A DNA stretch of 64,000 nt from Planctomycetota bacterium. Its GTDB lineage: Bacteria > Planctomycetota > Planctomycetia > Pirellulales > Pirellulaceae. Location of the stretch: assembly GCA_026692865.1 (NCBI GenBank), contig JAPLNI010000058.1, positions 359,788 through 423,787 on the forward strand, written 5' to 3'. Within the stretch, counting starts at the first letter, position 1. The number at the start of each line of letters is the position of its first letter. Below the pieces are notes generated by a model that saw only the letters and a program-made list of their open reading frames with translations, searched no databases and was not told the origin of the DNA. This document shows, piece after piece, positions 39,525 to 47,855 of this stretch. The position numbers and the translations under genes are program-made.

Positions 39525-40859
39525 TTAAATTACCCGCATCCATATGCTTTTTAGGTACTCGGTCTCGGGGCAGTGCGCTACGACAGGGTGGTCTGCTGCG
39601 GCACCGTGTCGTGAAAAAATCTGGACCGTTCTCGGAGGATAGGGGATCCCGTTCTCGTCGAATCCGGTCGCTTTTGCTGCTGATCGAACGATGTTGAAGA
39701 ACGTTTCCTCGAGCAGTAGCCCCGCGCAAGAGCATGTCAACATGACTCCACCAGGCTTCACAAGCTGCATTGCAAGTCGATTCAAATCAGCGTGTTTGTG
39801 AGTTCCTTCTTCGAGCTCGGTTCTCGTTCGAATCAGTTTGGGTGGGTCTAAAATGACCACGTCGTATTGGCGTTTGATGCGAATCATGTCTCGCATGAAA
39901 GCGAACGCGTCCTCTTGAACAAATCGCACGCGAACTTGATTCATGTTGGCGTTCTTGGTAGCCATCGCGAGTGGGTCTTGATCAAGATCCACGCCGGTGA
40001 CTTCCGCGGCTTGTCCAAGTTTGGCCGCTTGGATTGAGAAACCTCCCGAATAACAGCACAGATCGAGGACCGTCTTTCCACCACATAGATCCGCCAGCAT
40101 CTTGCGATTTTCGCGTTGATCGCAAAAGAACCCTGTTTTGTGGCCTGTTCCAAAGTGAATCTTGAACTTGGTGCCGTACTCTTGGATCGTTACTGACGCC
40201 GGGAGTTGTTCGGAAGAAATGCTTTTCGCGTCGAAGCCTTCTTGCTGCATGAATTGTGGGCAAGGTTGGACGAGCCAATGCTGAGTCCCCAGCTTGGCGG
40301 CAATCTTTGCCAGAATCTCGGGAGCTCGCTGATACATGCCCAGGCTGAAAACCTCAGCACTTAAGCAATCGGAATAGCGATCTACAACCAATCCCGGAAA
40401 TCCATCCGACTCACCATGGATGACTCGGTAAGCATTGGTGTGCGAGTCTAGTTTCAGGACATCACGACGCAGTTCAACAGCACGATCAATCAGTTGGTCC
40501 CAGAACGCGTCGTCTGGTAGATCACCCCACCAGCGGTAAAGCCGGAGAGCGACTTCCGAGCGGTCGTTGTAGATACCGTACGCAAATATTTGGTTTCCGT
40601 TTAGCGCTTCGGATTGCCGACTGCCGTAGTGATCGCCGTCTCGTTCATTACCAGCCGTTTTCACATTAGCTGGTTCGTCTTCAGCGCGAACGGCTACCCA
40701 GTCACCGGGCCGCGGGTTTCCGGAGACTCGCAAGACGCGTTTCCGAAATATATTGGGATGCAGGATAGCTCGTTTGACTAACGCCTCGGCCATAGGGAGA
40801 GATGGGTCGGGCGAAATCAAGCGTGGCTGGAGCGGGCCAGCGTGAGGAGATGTCTTCAT
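39525..40859 (-). CDS. RlmI-like class I rRNA methyltransferase
   Basis: The 444-residue protein has an N-terminal PUA-like domain (AILHPNIFRKRVLRVSG, GDWVAV), a middle RlmI/RlmK-type domain (YRVIHGESDGFPGLVVDRY), and the SAM domain with VLDLCCYSGGFSI, VILDPPKL and LTCSCAGLL. The DPPK motif and CSC fit 5-methylcytosine 23S rRNA methyltransferases. The ATG at 40859 is taken; a longer start at 40886 is possible. It is divergent from the next gene. Confidence 0.88.
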   Translation of the reverse strand: MKTSPHAGPLQPRLISPDPSLPMAEALVKRAILHPNIFRKRVLRVSGNPRPGDWVAVRAEDEPANVKTAGNERDGDHYGSRQSEALNGNQIFAYGIYNDRSEVALRLYRWWGDLPDDAFWDQLIDRAVELRRDVLKLDSHTNAYRVIHGESDGFPGLVVDRYSDCLSAEVFSLGMYQRAPEILAKIAAKLGTQHWLVQPCPQFMQQEGFDAKSISSEQLPASVTIQEYGTKFKIHFGTGHKTGFFCDQRENRKMLADLCGGKTVLDLCCYSGGFSIQAAKLGQAAEVTGVDLDQDPLAMATKNANMNQVRVRFVQEDAFAFMRDMIRIKRQYDVVILDPPKLIRTRTELEEGTHKHADLNRLAMQLVKPGGVMLTCSCAGLLLEETFFNIVRSAAKATGFDENGIPYPPRTVQIFSRHGAAADHPVVAHCPETEYLKSIWMRVI

Positions 40860-40986
40860 ATGCAAGCAATCGTAAGCCAAATACAAATAAATGCAAATGA
40901 TGTTGCCTTAGCCACGCAATTTCGCCATTCTAACGGATTAGTTCCTCCCATCACTCAGGCACTTCATCACGGATCGGATCCAAGAT

Positions 40987-41892
40987 ATGAAACCTTCCTC
41001 TCCCGCGCAATCGTTTGTTTCTAGAACTGGTACTTCGCAAGCTGCTGTTTCTCAGCCTTTAGCTTCGAAAAATATTTCACAAGTTCCAGCGACTCAAAAC
41101 CAACTTTTTGATTCCGTCGAATCGGTGGATCGAGCTCACCAACTGCCACCGGCTCCCAAATCACTCGCACCGGTCGCAACAGCTGCAGCTCACAAATCGA
41201 TTGCACTTATCGATTTATCGGCAAGTCATCCGACCAGTCCTGCCGCAACCCAGCTAGATATTGCCATGCGAAAGTTCAGTGGCATGACGTTGCTTGAATG
41301 GTGTGTAAGACGACTGAGCGAAAGCACACTACTCGACAACACCATTGTGACGGGGCTTCCAAGTTATCAGCCGCAAGTACAATCGGCCGGTCTTTGCAAT
41401 GCTCGATGGATGCCGTCGCTTGAAAGCGAAAGCGTCGATCGAATCTCACAGATTGCCGATCGAACGAATGCAACTTGGATTGCAATCATCAGTCCGAATT
41501 GCCCGTTCTTTGATGCTGCACTACTAGATCGACTGCTTGCATCGGCATGGAGCCATCCCGATGCAGACTATGTCACCTACATGTCGCTCAAGCACAACAA
41601 CATCGACTGGAATCGCTTTGGGTTGTCATGCGACGTGATACATCGACGCATGTTGGAAACATCCAAAGCAAACAAGCTTGAGGTGCAACGCGGACTCACT
41701 GGAATCGCCAAGAGCTACCCGAATCTCATTCAAACAAGATCGGTCCCACTCCCAGACCAACTCGACCAAGAAAACCTACACTTCGCACTCGAGACAGCCC
41801 AGGACTGGGAGCATGCTCAGAATTATTTAGAAGCAGTCGGCGAAGAAAGCTCTTGGCAACGATTAGTGGAAACATCGCTCATGCGCGGTTAG
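40987..41892 (+). CDS. Nucleotidyltransferase-like protein (SpsF/CMP-KDO synthetase type)
   Basis: A 301-residue protein whose first ~65 residues are a Ser/Pro/Ala-rich linker. The rest looks like a nucleotide-sugar transferase fold of the cytidylyltransferase/SpsF kind (SIALIDLS, FSGMTLLEWCVRRLSES, TNATWIAIISPNCPFF, HPDADYVTYM). The N-terminal Gly-rich NTP loop of active enzymes is not evident, so it may be catalytically weak or inactive. Function uncertain. Confidence 0.6.
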   Translation: MKPSSPAQSFVSRTGTSQAAVSQPLASKNISQVPATQNQLFDSVESVDRAHQLPPAPKSLAPVATAAAHKSIALIDLSASHPTSPAATQLDIAMRKFSGMTLLEWCVRRLSESTLLDNTIVTGLPSYQPQVQSAGLCNARWMPSLESESVDRISQIADRTNATWIAIISPNCPFFDAALLDRLLASAWSHPDADYVTYMSLKHNNIDWNRFGLSCDVIHRRMLETSKANKLEVQRGLTGIAKSYPNLIQTRSVPLPDQLDQENLHFALETAQDWEHAQNYLEAVGEESSWQRLVETSLMRG

Positions 41893-42081
41893 TAGACTTA
41901 TGCACTAAGGCGTGTGTCATATTGAACAATACCAAATGTAGTTTGGAACCACTGCCCGAACGGAGCAGATCGAGTCATAGTAGCGATACAAGGAGTTCGG
42001 TCTCGTTACTGAAACAGAAACCTCTTAAAATTGTCTGTGCCAAGACGTCAAGTTTGATGGAAACTCGCCCAGTGCGCAGAT

Positions 42082-42128
42082 CAGCTGGGGACAGCTGATC
42101 TACATTGTAAAACAGCTGTCCCCAGCTG
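42082..42128. repeat. Perfect 16-bp inverted repeat
   Basis: CAGCTGGGGACAGCTG (42082-42097) is followed after 15 bases by its exact reverse complement (42113-42128). A strong hairpin without a T tract, in the gap 41893-42491 before the three-repeat region. Confidence 0.75.
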
Positions 42129-42191
42129 TTGCCCGAGGCGTTTACGCCGAGCCCGCCCCCCATAGCCATTAAATCCAAAGGTGACACCTTT

Positions 42192-42408
42192 GTTTGCTAT
42201 TAGCCTAACTTTGTCCTTACTAGCTACGTTTGCCCGCGAATAGCGCGGATCTACGCGAATGAATTAGGAATTGAGTACAAGTCCCCAACCACCTCGTGCC
42301 TGCATTTATCCGCGTTCATTAGCGTAATTCGCGGGCAAAAAGTCGGCAACAATTTTGCTGGGCCTAGGTTTCGTGGTGTTCTCGGTTGCTTAAGTTGCAA
42401 TCCGCAAT
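42192..42408 (+). repeat. Direct repeat with inverted ends, copy 1
   Basis: A ~220-bp unit whose 110-bp core (42229-42338) runs from TTTGCCCGCGAAT to the inverted ATTCGCGGGCAAA. It contains TTTATCCGCGTTCATTAGCG. It is repeated at 42929-43172 and 44050-44312 in the same orientation. Confidence 0.85.
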
Positions 42409-42491
42409 CATTCGGCCAGCAAACCCAAGCGATCCGGTTTGTATGTGTCCCCGTTTGCTGTAAAGGTTCCTGACACCATTGTCTCGCCGAG

Positions 42492-42749
42492 CTATTGACC
42501 ATCCGATTGCCGTGCGGCTCTTTCCGCAAAAGCTTTGATAGTCGCGATCGATTCCTTGTTACCATCAAAAAAGTCCTCGAACAATCGCCGAGCACTTAGT
42601 TCATTCGGAATCGCCCAATACTCACCTTCGTCGAAATTTTTTGTGATCCATTCTAATGGAGGCTCTAAACGATCTTCAAGAAAGTATGATCTGGGATAGA
42701 GTGACGGTTCGCCGAGGTCATCAATCACTCGATAGTCTGTATCGCTCAT
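42492..42749 (-). CDS. Small acidic hypothetical protein between repeats
   Basis: An 85-residue protein rich in Asp and Glu (DDLGEPSLYPRSYFLEDRLE, NFDEGEYW). No family is recognised. It is alone between repeat copies 1 and 2. Small acidic proteins of this kind are sometimes immunity proteins, but no toxin is visible. Confidence 0.5.
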   Translation of the reverse strand: MSDTDYRVIDDLGEPSLYPRSYFLEDRLEPPLEWITKNFDEGEYWAIPNELSARRLFEDFFDGNKESIATIKAFAERAARQSDGQ

Positions 42750-42928
42750 TTGGATGACTGGGTATGAACTACCTTACGTGAGCGACTGCCCGTCTCCACA
42801 TACCTTTGAAACAATCGCGGAAATATAGGGAATTAAGTCATTCATCGAAAACTCCGTGCTTACCGTGTTTAATTACGCTCAATTTCGTGATGTTCATACC
42901 AGTGCCATTCTTGTCCATTCAAGTTCCG

Positions 42929-43172
42929 GTAAAACACCCGGGGACATGCACAAAATCCGCAGGCGACAACTTTGCTCGCTATTGGATTTTGCTTTACCGT
43001 TACTGGCTACAGTTGCCCGCGAATAGCGCGGATCTGCGCGAATAAAACAGGAATCGAGTACAAGTCCCCAACCACTCCGCGCCTGCATTTATCCGCGTTC
43101 ATCAGCGCAATTCGCGGGCAAAAAGTCGGCAACAATTTTGCTGGGCCTAGGTTTCGTCGTGTTCTCGGATGT
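42929..43172 (+). repeat. Direct repeat with inverted ends, copy 2
   Basis: Same unit as copy 1, core 43013-43122, with the left part (GGTAAAACACCCGGGGACAT) shared with copy 3. Confidence 0.85.
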
Positions 43173-43207
43173 TAAGTGAGTGCCGAACACTATTGGACCT
43201 GGCTTCC

Positions 43208-44023
43208 TTAGACTAGGTTTCTAAAAACCAACAATTCTCCATTCCAAGAAACCACGAAGCCAAAGTCCTGTACACTCAAGATAGCGCTCGCGTTCGAGAC
43301 ACTGTAGGTATCAAGCGACTGGACAGAACTCGGTGTACGGCAGAAATTTATCGACTCATCACCATTCGCGTACCCCAGAATACAGTTTCGTTCGTCCCAG
43401 GCGATCCGATTTATAGTTCCAGGAACGGACTCGATAATCCGACCGTCGTCGCTCAGTATATCTAACTCACCTCTTAATCCTGCAATCATTCCATTCATTG
43501 CGTGTTGAACTAATAGATAACTTCCGGTTTCCGATGTCATGGACAAATGATTTTTTTTCAAGTTCCAAAGTGATATACGCCCTCGCTTCACAAACCAAAG
43601 CCGATCACCTGTAGCAAGAATGTCCTCGACAAATTCGATAGGAAGTCGAACTGAAATCGCTCCATCTATCCGAACTCCGAGTATCTCTGACTTAGTCGAG
43701 CAGAATATCATTCCGCTCACTAAATCCACGGCCAAATTTACAACAGGAGAATTTGTTGGGGTCGCCAAAAGCATTACGGCTTTGCGAGTACAATAGTCCA
43801 TGCTCCATATCTCGCCTCCCCATGTTCCGTATACGGCTTTAGTCGATGTAAAAACAAAGCTCGCCGCATCGTTTGGGAACGCGACCATTTCCGTAGTTCT
43901 TTGAGCAAGATTATGTTTGAAAATCTCGTCCAATGGGCCACGGAACCAAATATTCCCCAATGAATCGGCAGCCATTTGCCGAGCATGAACCTCCAACTGG
44001 TAATGATCTGTTTGCTCTAACAT
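43208..44023 (-). CDS. Hypothetical beta-propeller-like protein between repeats
   Basis: About 272 residues from Met at 44023 (MLEQTDHYQ), up to 283 from GTG at 44059. The pattern of short beta repeats (GNIWFRGPLDEIF, GGEIWSMDYC, GRISLWNLKKN, WNGELLVFRNLV) suggests a WD/NHL-like propeller of about five blades. No signal peptide is seen. The open frame continues upstream into repeat copy 3 without a start, so the 5' end may have been cut by the repeat. Confidence 0.55.
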   Translation of the reverse strand: MLEQTDHYQLEVHARQMAADSLGNIWFRGPLDEIFKHNLAQRTTEMVAFPNDAASFVFTSTKAVYGTWGGEIWSMDYCTRKAVMLLATPTNSPVVNLAVDLVSGMIFCSTKSEILGVRIDGAISVRLPIEFVEDILATGDRLWFVKRGRISLWNLKKNHLSMTSETGSYLLVQHAMNGMIAGLRGELDILSDDGRIIESVPGTINRIAWDERNCILGYANGDESINFCRTPSSVQSLDTYSVSNASAILSVQDFGFVVSWNGELLVFRNLV

Positions 44024-44049
44024 CAATGTTCCATATGGCATTGGCTTGG

Positions 44050-44312
44050 GGTAAAGCACCCGGGAACATGCACATAATCCGCAGGCGTCAACTTTGATTG
44101 CTGTTGGTTTTTGCTTTGCCGTTACTGGCTACGTTTGCCCCCGAATAGCGCGGATCTACGCGAATAAACTAGGAATCGAGTACAAGTCCCTAATCACTTC
44201 GCGTTAGCATTTATCCGCGTTCATTAGCGTAATTCGCGGGCAAAAAGTCGGAAACAATTTTGCTGGGTATAGGTTTCGTCTTGTTCTCGGTTGCTTAAGT
44301 AGCAATCCGCAA
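44050..44312 (+). repeat. Direct repeat with inverted ends, copy 3
   Basis: Core 44134-44244; the left arm starts GGTAAAGCACCCGGGAACAT and the right arm ends GTAGCAATCCGCAA, matching copies 2 and 1 respectively. Confidence 0.85.
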
Positions 44313-44369
44313 AAAGGCATCGGGGACATTCACAAAAAGTTCACTAAAAGCAAGCTGGTTACGGCCGCA

Positions 44370-45425
44370 TTACGGAGCTTTGTGTGTCCCTGCCGGCTGC
44401 TCACTTTTCGAAGAAGAGTTCTCGCCACGGACAGGTGAAGGCAACGGCATTTTCGAGAGGTAGATGCTGGTCTTGCCTTCGTGTGACGAGTAGTAGCTGA
44501 CCCATAACTGGCCTTCGTGTACTACCAATCCGGCATAACTGGTGTCGCCGCCGGAGGGTAAGGCGAGAAACTCGGTCAGCTTACCCACTTGCGGATCGAG
44601 CCAACACAATGATGTGCGGACCTTTTTGTCATAGAGCCTGACTGCGGCGACGTAGCGGCCATCGGGAAGGTTAATCATGTGCGGCCCGCCGATCTTTATG
44701 CCGAGATCCTTCCACTCCCAATGCGTAAACGGAGCCTGAGAAACACCTAGCAAGCCGGTGTTGAGTTCTTTCGCTTTGCCATCGCGCCGTAAAAGGCAAT
44801 AGGCGGTATCGCCTTCGAACACGATCGATGTCTCATTGGGATAGCCGACATCATGCAGACGTTCGACGAGCCTTTCGAACTTCTTGCCATCCTTGCTCGA
44901 GTAGAGTCGTACTGACTTCTCCTTGCCGCATCCATAGCCAATGCCATAGGCCGTTCCTTTGTGCCAGGTAACGCGCCACAACCAAAAGTCCGGATTGCCG
45001 ATGGTGTACTTCTCGCTCCACGTGCGACCGTCCTTCGAGAACCAGGCCAACGACTGATGCGTATGCTGCGACTTGTCATGCAACGCCTCTGCTCCGCAGA
45101 GCATCAATTGACCGTCGGGCGTGACGGTGATCTTGGCATCGCGCAGGTCGGAGTTGCTCGATTGGATCAGTGCTGCAGATTCCCACTTCTCACCATCGAT
45201 CGACGTGATGACGCGCAGGGCACCATCGGGCGACACATGCCCTTGGCCTTCACGAAACACGCAGAACCAGCGGTCGTTGAACCGCACAAGATCGGTGAAG
45301 GCGTTGTGCGGCGCCTGATCCCAAATCTTCATCGCGGTGCCAGTTGGGACGGCATCGTCGGCCTGCAAGAAAAAACTCATGGCCCACACGGCCACAAACA
45401 CAAACGGACAGACAATTGGATTCAT
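44370..45425 (-). CDS. Exported sialidase/neuraminidase-like protein
   Basis: The 351-residue protein has a signal peptide (PFVFVAVWAMSFFLQADDA) and a six-blade-type propeller with Asp-box sequences (TSIDGEKWE, FSKDGRTWSE, SKDGKKFE) and an FRE motif (VFREGQG) near the start. This fits exo-alpha-sialidase family proteins or their non-enzymatic relatives in planctomycetes, acting outside the cytoplasm on glycans. By eye the gene is richer in G and C than its neighbours and it abuts a repeat, which hints at acquisition. ATG at 45425 is used since the signal peptide begins there. Confidence 0.75.
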   Translation of the reverse strand: MNPIVCPFVFVAVWAMSFFLQADDAVPTGTAMKIWDQAPHNAFTDLVRFNDRWFCVFREGQGHVSPDGALRVITSIDGEKWESAALIQSSNSDLRDAKITVTPDGQLMLCGAEALHDKSQHTHQSLAWFSKDGRTWSEKYTIGNPDFWLWRVTWHKGTAYGIGYGCGKEKSVRLYSSKDGKKFERLVERLHDVGYPNETSIVFEGDTAYCLLRRDGKAKELNTGLLGVSQAPFTHWEWKDLGIKIGGPHMINLPDGRYVAAVRLYDKKVRTSLCWLDPQVGKLTEFLALPSGGDTSYAGLVVHEGQLWVSYYSSHEGKTSIYLSKMPLPSPVRGENSSSKSEQPAGTHKAP

Positions 45426-45637
45426 AGTTTGGTGACTCAAAGATTGGTTTTGAGTAAACAAGATGATGCGGGACCTGGATTACAACCAGTAGCATACCAA
45501 GCATTTGCGAACGTCGGGCGCTATGCTCTTGTTCGCTAGGGGCATCCGGCGAGAGTTTTAATAAAGCGTTGGAATTAGGATTTCACAAGGCAAGGCTGTC
45601 GTTGCGAGAGCACTGTTGCCACGTAGCTTCAGTGCAT

Positions 45638-47773
45638 TTAAGCCGACGGCGATTTCCCATCTTTCGGCTTGTTCTGGCGTCTTCCTGGTCGGTAGCCGGT
45701 GCTGGCTCCTGAGCGTTGCTCTTTTTTGGCTTGCTTGCGCAGCGGGGCTTCTGAGTTAACATTGCCCGGGTTGGCACTGCCTGAGGTGGATTGTTGTTTA
45801 CGCCCGACTCCTGGAATTGTGTGAACGTAATCGCCGCGGAATCGGTCGCTGGCTTCTTTGCGGCGTGATTCCATGGCTTCGCGTGGTGGTCGGGATGGGA
45901 TCAAGCTATCACAACCATCGCCGATTAAATCCATGCGTTTGGCTTGTCGAAGTGCTTCACGAACTTCGAAGTAGTTTTCTGGCTTGAAGAACTGCATGAG
46001 AGCTCGTTGCAGTTTACGATCGCTCAATGCCTTGGCTATGTAGACAGGCTTTTTCGTGAACGGATCGAGACCGGTGTAATACATGCTGGTTGCAACGTCC
46101 AGTGGAGCCGGAATGAAGTCTTGGACTTGATCTGGTTTGTAGCCATTGCGTTTCAAGAACAGCGCCAGTTCGATCATCGACTCGATCGTGCTTCCTGGGT
46201 GGGACGCGATGTAATAAGGAATCAGGTACTGCTTCTTTCCGACTTTTTCGGAGGTCTCATTGAACTCATCGGCAAAGAATTCAAAGTCATCGTTGTCGGG
46301 TTTTCGCATCTTGAATAAGACGTCCGGGTCCACGTGTTCTGGTGCGACCTTCAAGTGACCACCGACGTGATGTTCGGTCAATTCGCGGATGTATTCGGGC
46401 GAGTTTCTTGCAAGATCCATACGAACACCGCTGGCAACAAGAACCTTTTTGATCCCTTTGACCGAGCGAGCTTCGCGCATTAATTCGATGACTGGGGTGT
46501 GATCGGTACCGAGTAGTTTACAGATCTTGGGATGCACACAGGACTGTCTTCGACAAACCGCTTCTACTTCTGGTTTGGTGCATCGCATTTGATACATGTT
46601 GGCTGTCGGTCCGCCAATATCGCTAACGATTCCTTTGAACTCCTTATCTTCTGTCATTGATTGAATTTCATTGATGACTGATTGCTTAGATCGCGATTGG
46701 ATGATGCGGCCTTGATGAGCGGTGATGCTGCAGAAGGTGCAACCACCAAAGCAACCACGCATGATGGTCACGGAATTCTTGATCATGTTGAAAGCAGGGA
46801 TCGCTTCGGTATAGCTTGGGTGAGCCTTGCGCGTGTATGGCAAACCGTAGATCCTATCCATTGCGGCTTCGCTAATTGGAAGTTGAGGGACGTTGCAGAC
46901 GATGGTTTGATTACCATGTCGTTGCATCAACTTTCGAGCGTTCAACGGGTTGGTTTCGTTATGGATGATGCGGGTGGCTTCGCTGAAGGCCAACTTATCT
47001 GCAACAACCTCTTCATAGGAAGGCAGTTCAATGGCGTCGGTTGGGACTTGTTCGGATGCACCTAATGCATAAGCCATACCACGCATGTCGCGAAGAGCCT
47101 TGACCGGTTCGCCTTGTTCCAAACGCTGAGCGATTTCAACGATGGAGTTTTCTCCCATGCCGAATGCGACGAGGTCTGCTTTGCTGTCCAGCAAGATGCT
47201 CTTACGAACCTTATCGGACCAGTAGTCATAGTGAGCCAGCCTACGCAGAGAAGCTTCGACACCTCCAGCGATAACCGGTACGCCTTTGTACGCTTCGCGA
47301 GCACGTTGACAGTATCCAAGTGTCGCTCGGTCGGGCCTTCGACCGATTCGTCCTCCTGGAGAGTAGGCGTCGTCGTTACGGACTTTTTTATTCGCGGTGT
47401 AGTGGTTTATCATGCTGTCCATGTTGCCAGCACTGATTCCAAAGAAGAGCCTTGGTCGGCCAAATCGTTTCCAATCTTCGCACGAATGCCAATCTGGTTG
47501 CGAGACGATCCCGACGCGATAACCAGCTGCCTCGAGAACCCGCCCCAAAATCGCCATCGCGAAACTCGGGTGGTCGATGTAGGCATCGCCAGTAATGAAA
47601 ACAACATCCAGCTCGTCCCAACCTCGGGCGCGTGCCTCCTCCATCGACATCGGAAGTGGCAACTTGGCAACCGGGCCCTTGGGTTCGCAAGCTTCTCGGC
47701 CAAGGTTGTCTAAAAACGTCGAAACGACAGATTTCGGGGACGTTTGGGGGTTATCTAGTACTGGCAACTGCAT
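45638..47773 (-). CDS. YgiQ family radical SAM protein
   Basis: The 711-residue protein has the YgiQ N-terminal domain (VVFITGDAYIDHPSFAMAIL, SAGNMDSMINHYTANKK), the radical SAM cluster motif CFGGCTFC (C341, C345, C348), and the C-terminal domain with PEHVDPDVLF and IPYYIASHPG. A Lys/Arg-rich tail follows. YgiQ proteins are conserved radical SAM enzymes whose reaction is not settled. It is 82 bp downstream of aroDE on the same strand. Confidence 0.93.
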   Translation of the reverse strand: MQLPVLDNPQTSPKSVVSTFLDNLGREACEPKGPVAKLPLPMSMEEARARGWDELDVVFITGDAYIDHPSFAMAILGRVLEAAGYRVGIVSQPDWHSCEDWKRFGRPRLFFGISAGNMDSMINHYTANKKVRNDDAYSPGGRIGRRPDRATLGYCQRAREAYKGVPVIAGGVEASLRRLAHYDYWSDKVRKSILLDSKADLVAFGMGENSIVEIAQRLEQGEPVKALRDMRGMAYALGASEQVPTDAIELPSYEEVVADKLAFSEATRIIHNETNPLNARKLMQRHGNQTIVCNVPQLPISEAAMDRIYGLPYTRKAHPSYTEAIPAFNMIKNSVTIMRGCFGGCTFCSITAHQGRIIQSRSKQSVINEIQSMTEDKEFKGIVSDIGGPTANMYQMRCTKPEVEAVCRRQSCVHPKICKLLGTDHTPVIELMREARSVKGIKKVLVASGVRMDLARNSPEYIRELTEHHVGGHLKVAPEHVDPDVLFKMRKPDNDDFEFFADEFNETSEKVGKKQYLIPYYIASHPGSTIESMIELALFLKRNGYKPDQVQDFIPAPLDVATSMYYTGLDPFTKKPVYIAKALSDRKLQRALMQFFKPENYFEVREALRQAKRMDLIGDGCDSLIPSRPPREAMESRRKEASDRFRGDYVHTIPGVGRKQQSTSGSANPGNVNSEAPLRKQAKKEQRSGASTGYRPGRRQNKPKDGKSPSA

Positions 47774-47855
47774 ATTGAAAACTCCAACGTCAACTCTGAT
47801 CGATTTCTTCTCGATTATTTATAGTCGACTATTCTCAAATGACTATTGCTAATAT

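Noticed and set aside
42192-44312. Integron attC sites
   Set aside because: Repeat ends read GTTTGCCC/GGGCAAAA and do not fit the RYYYAAC...GTTRRRY core sites; no integrase in view.
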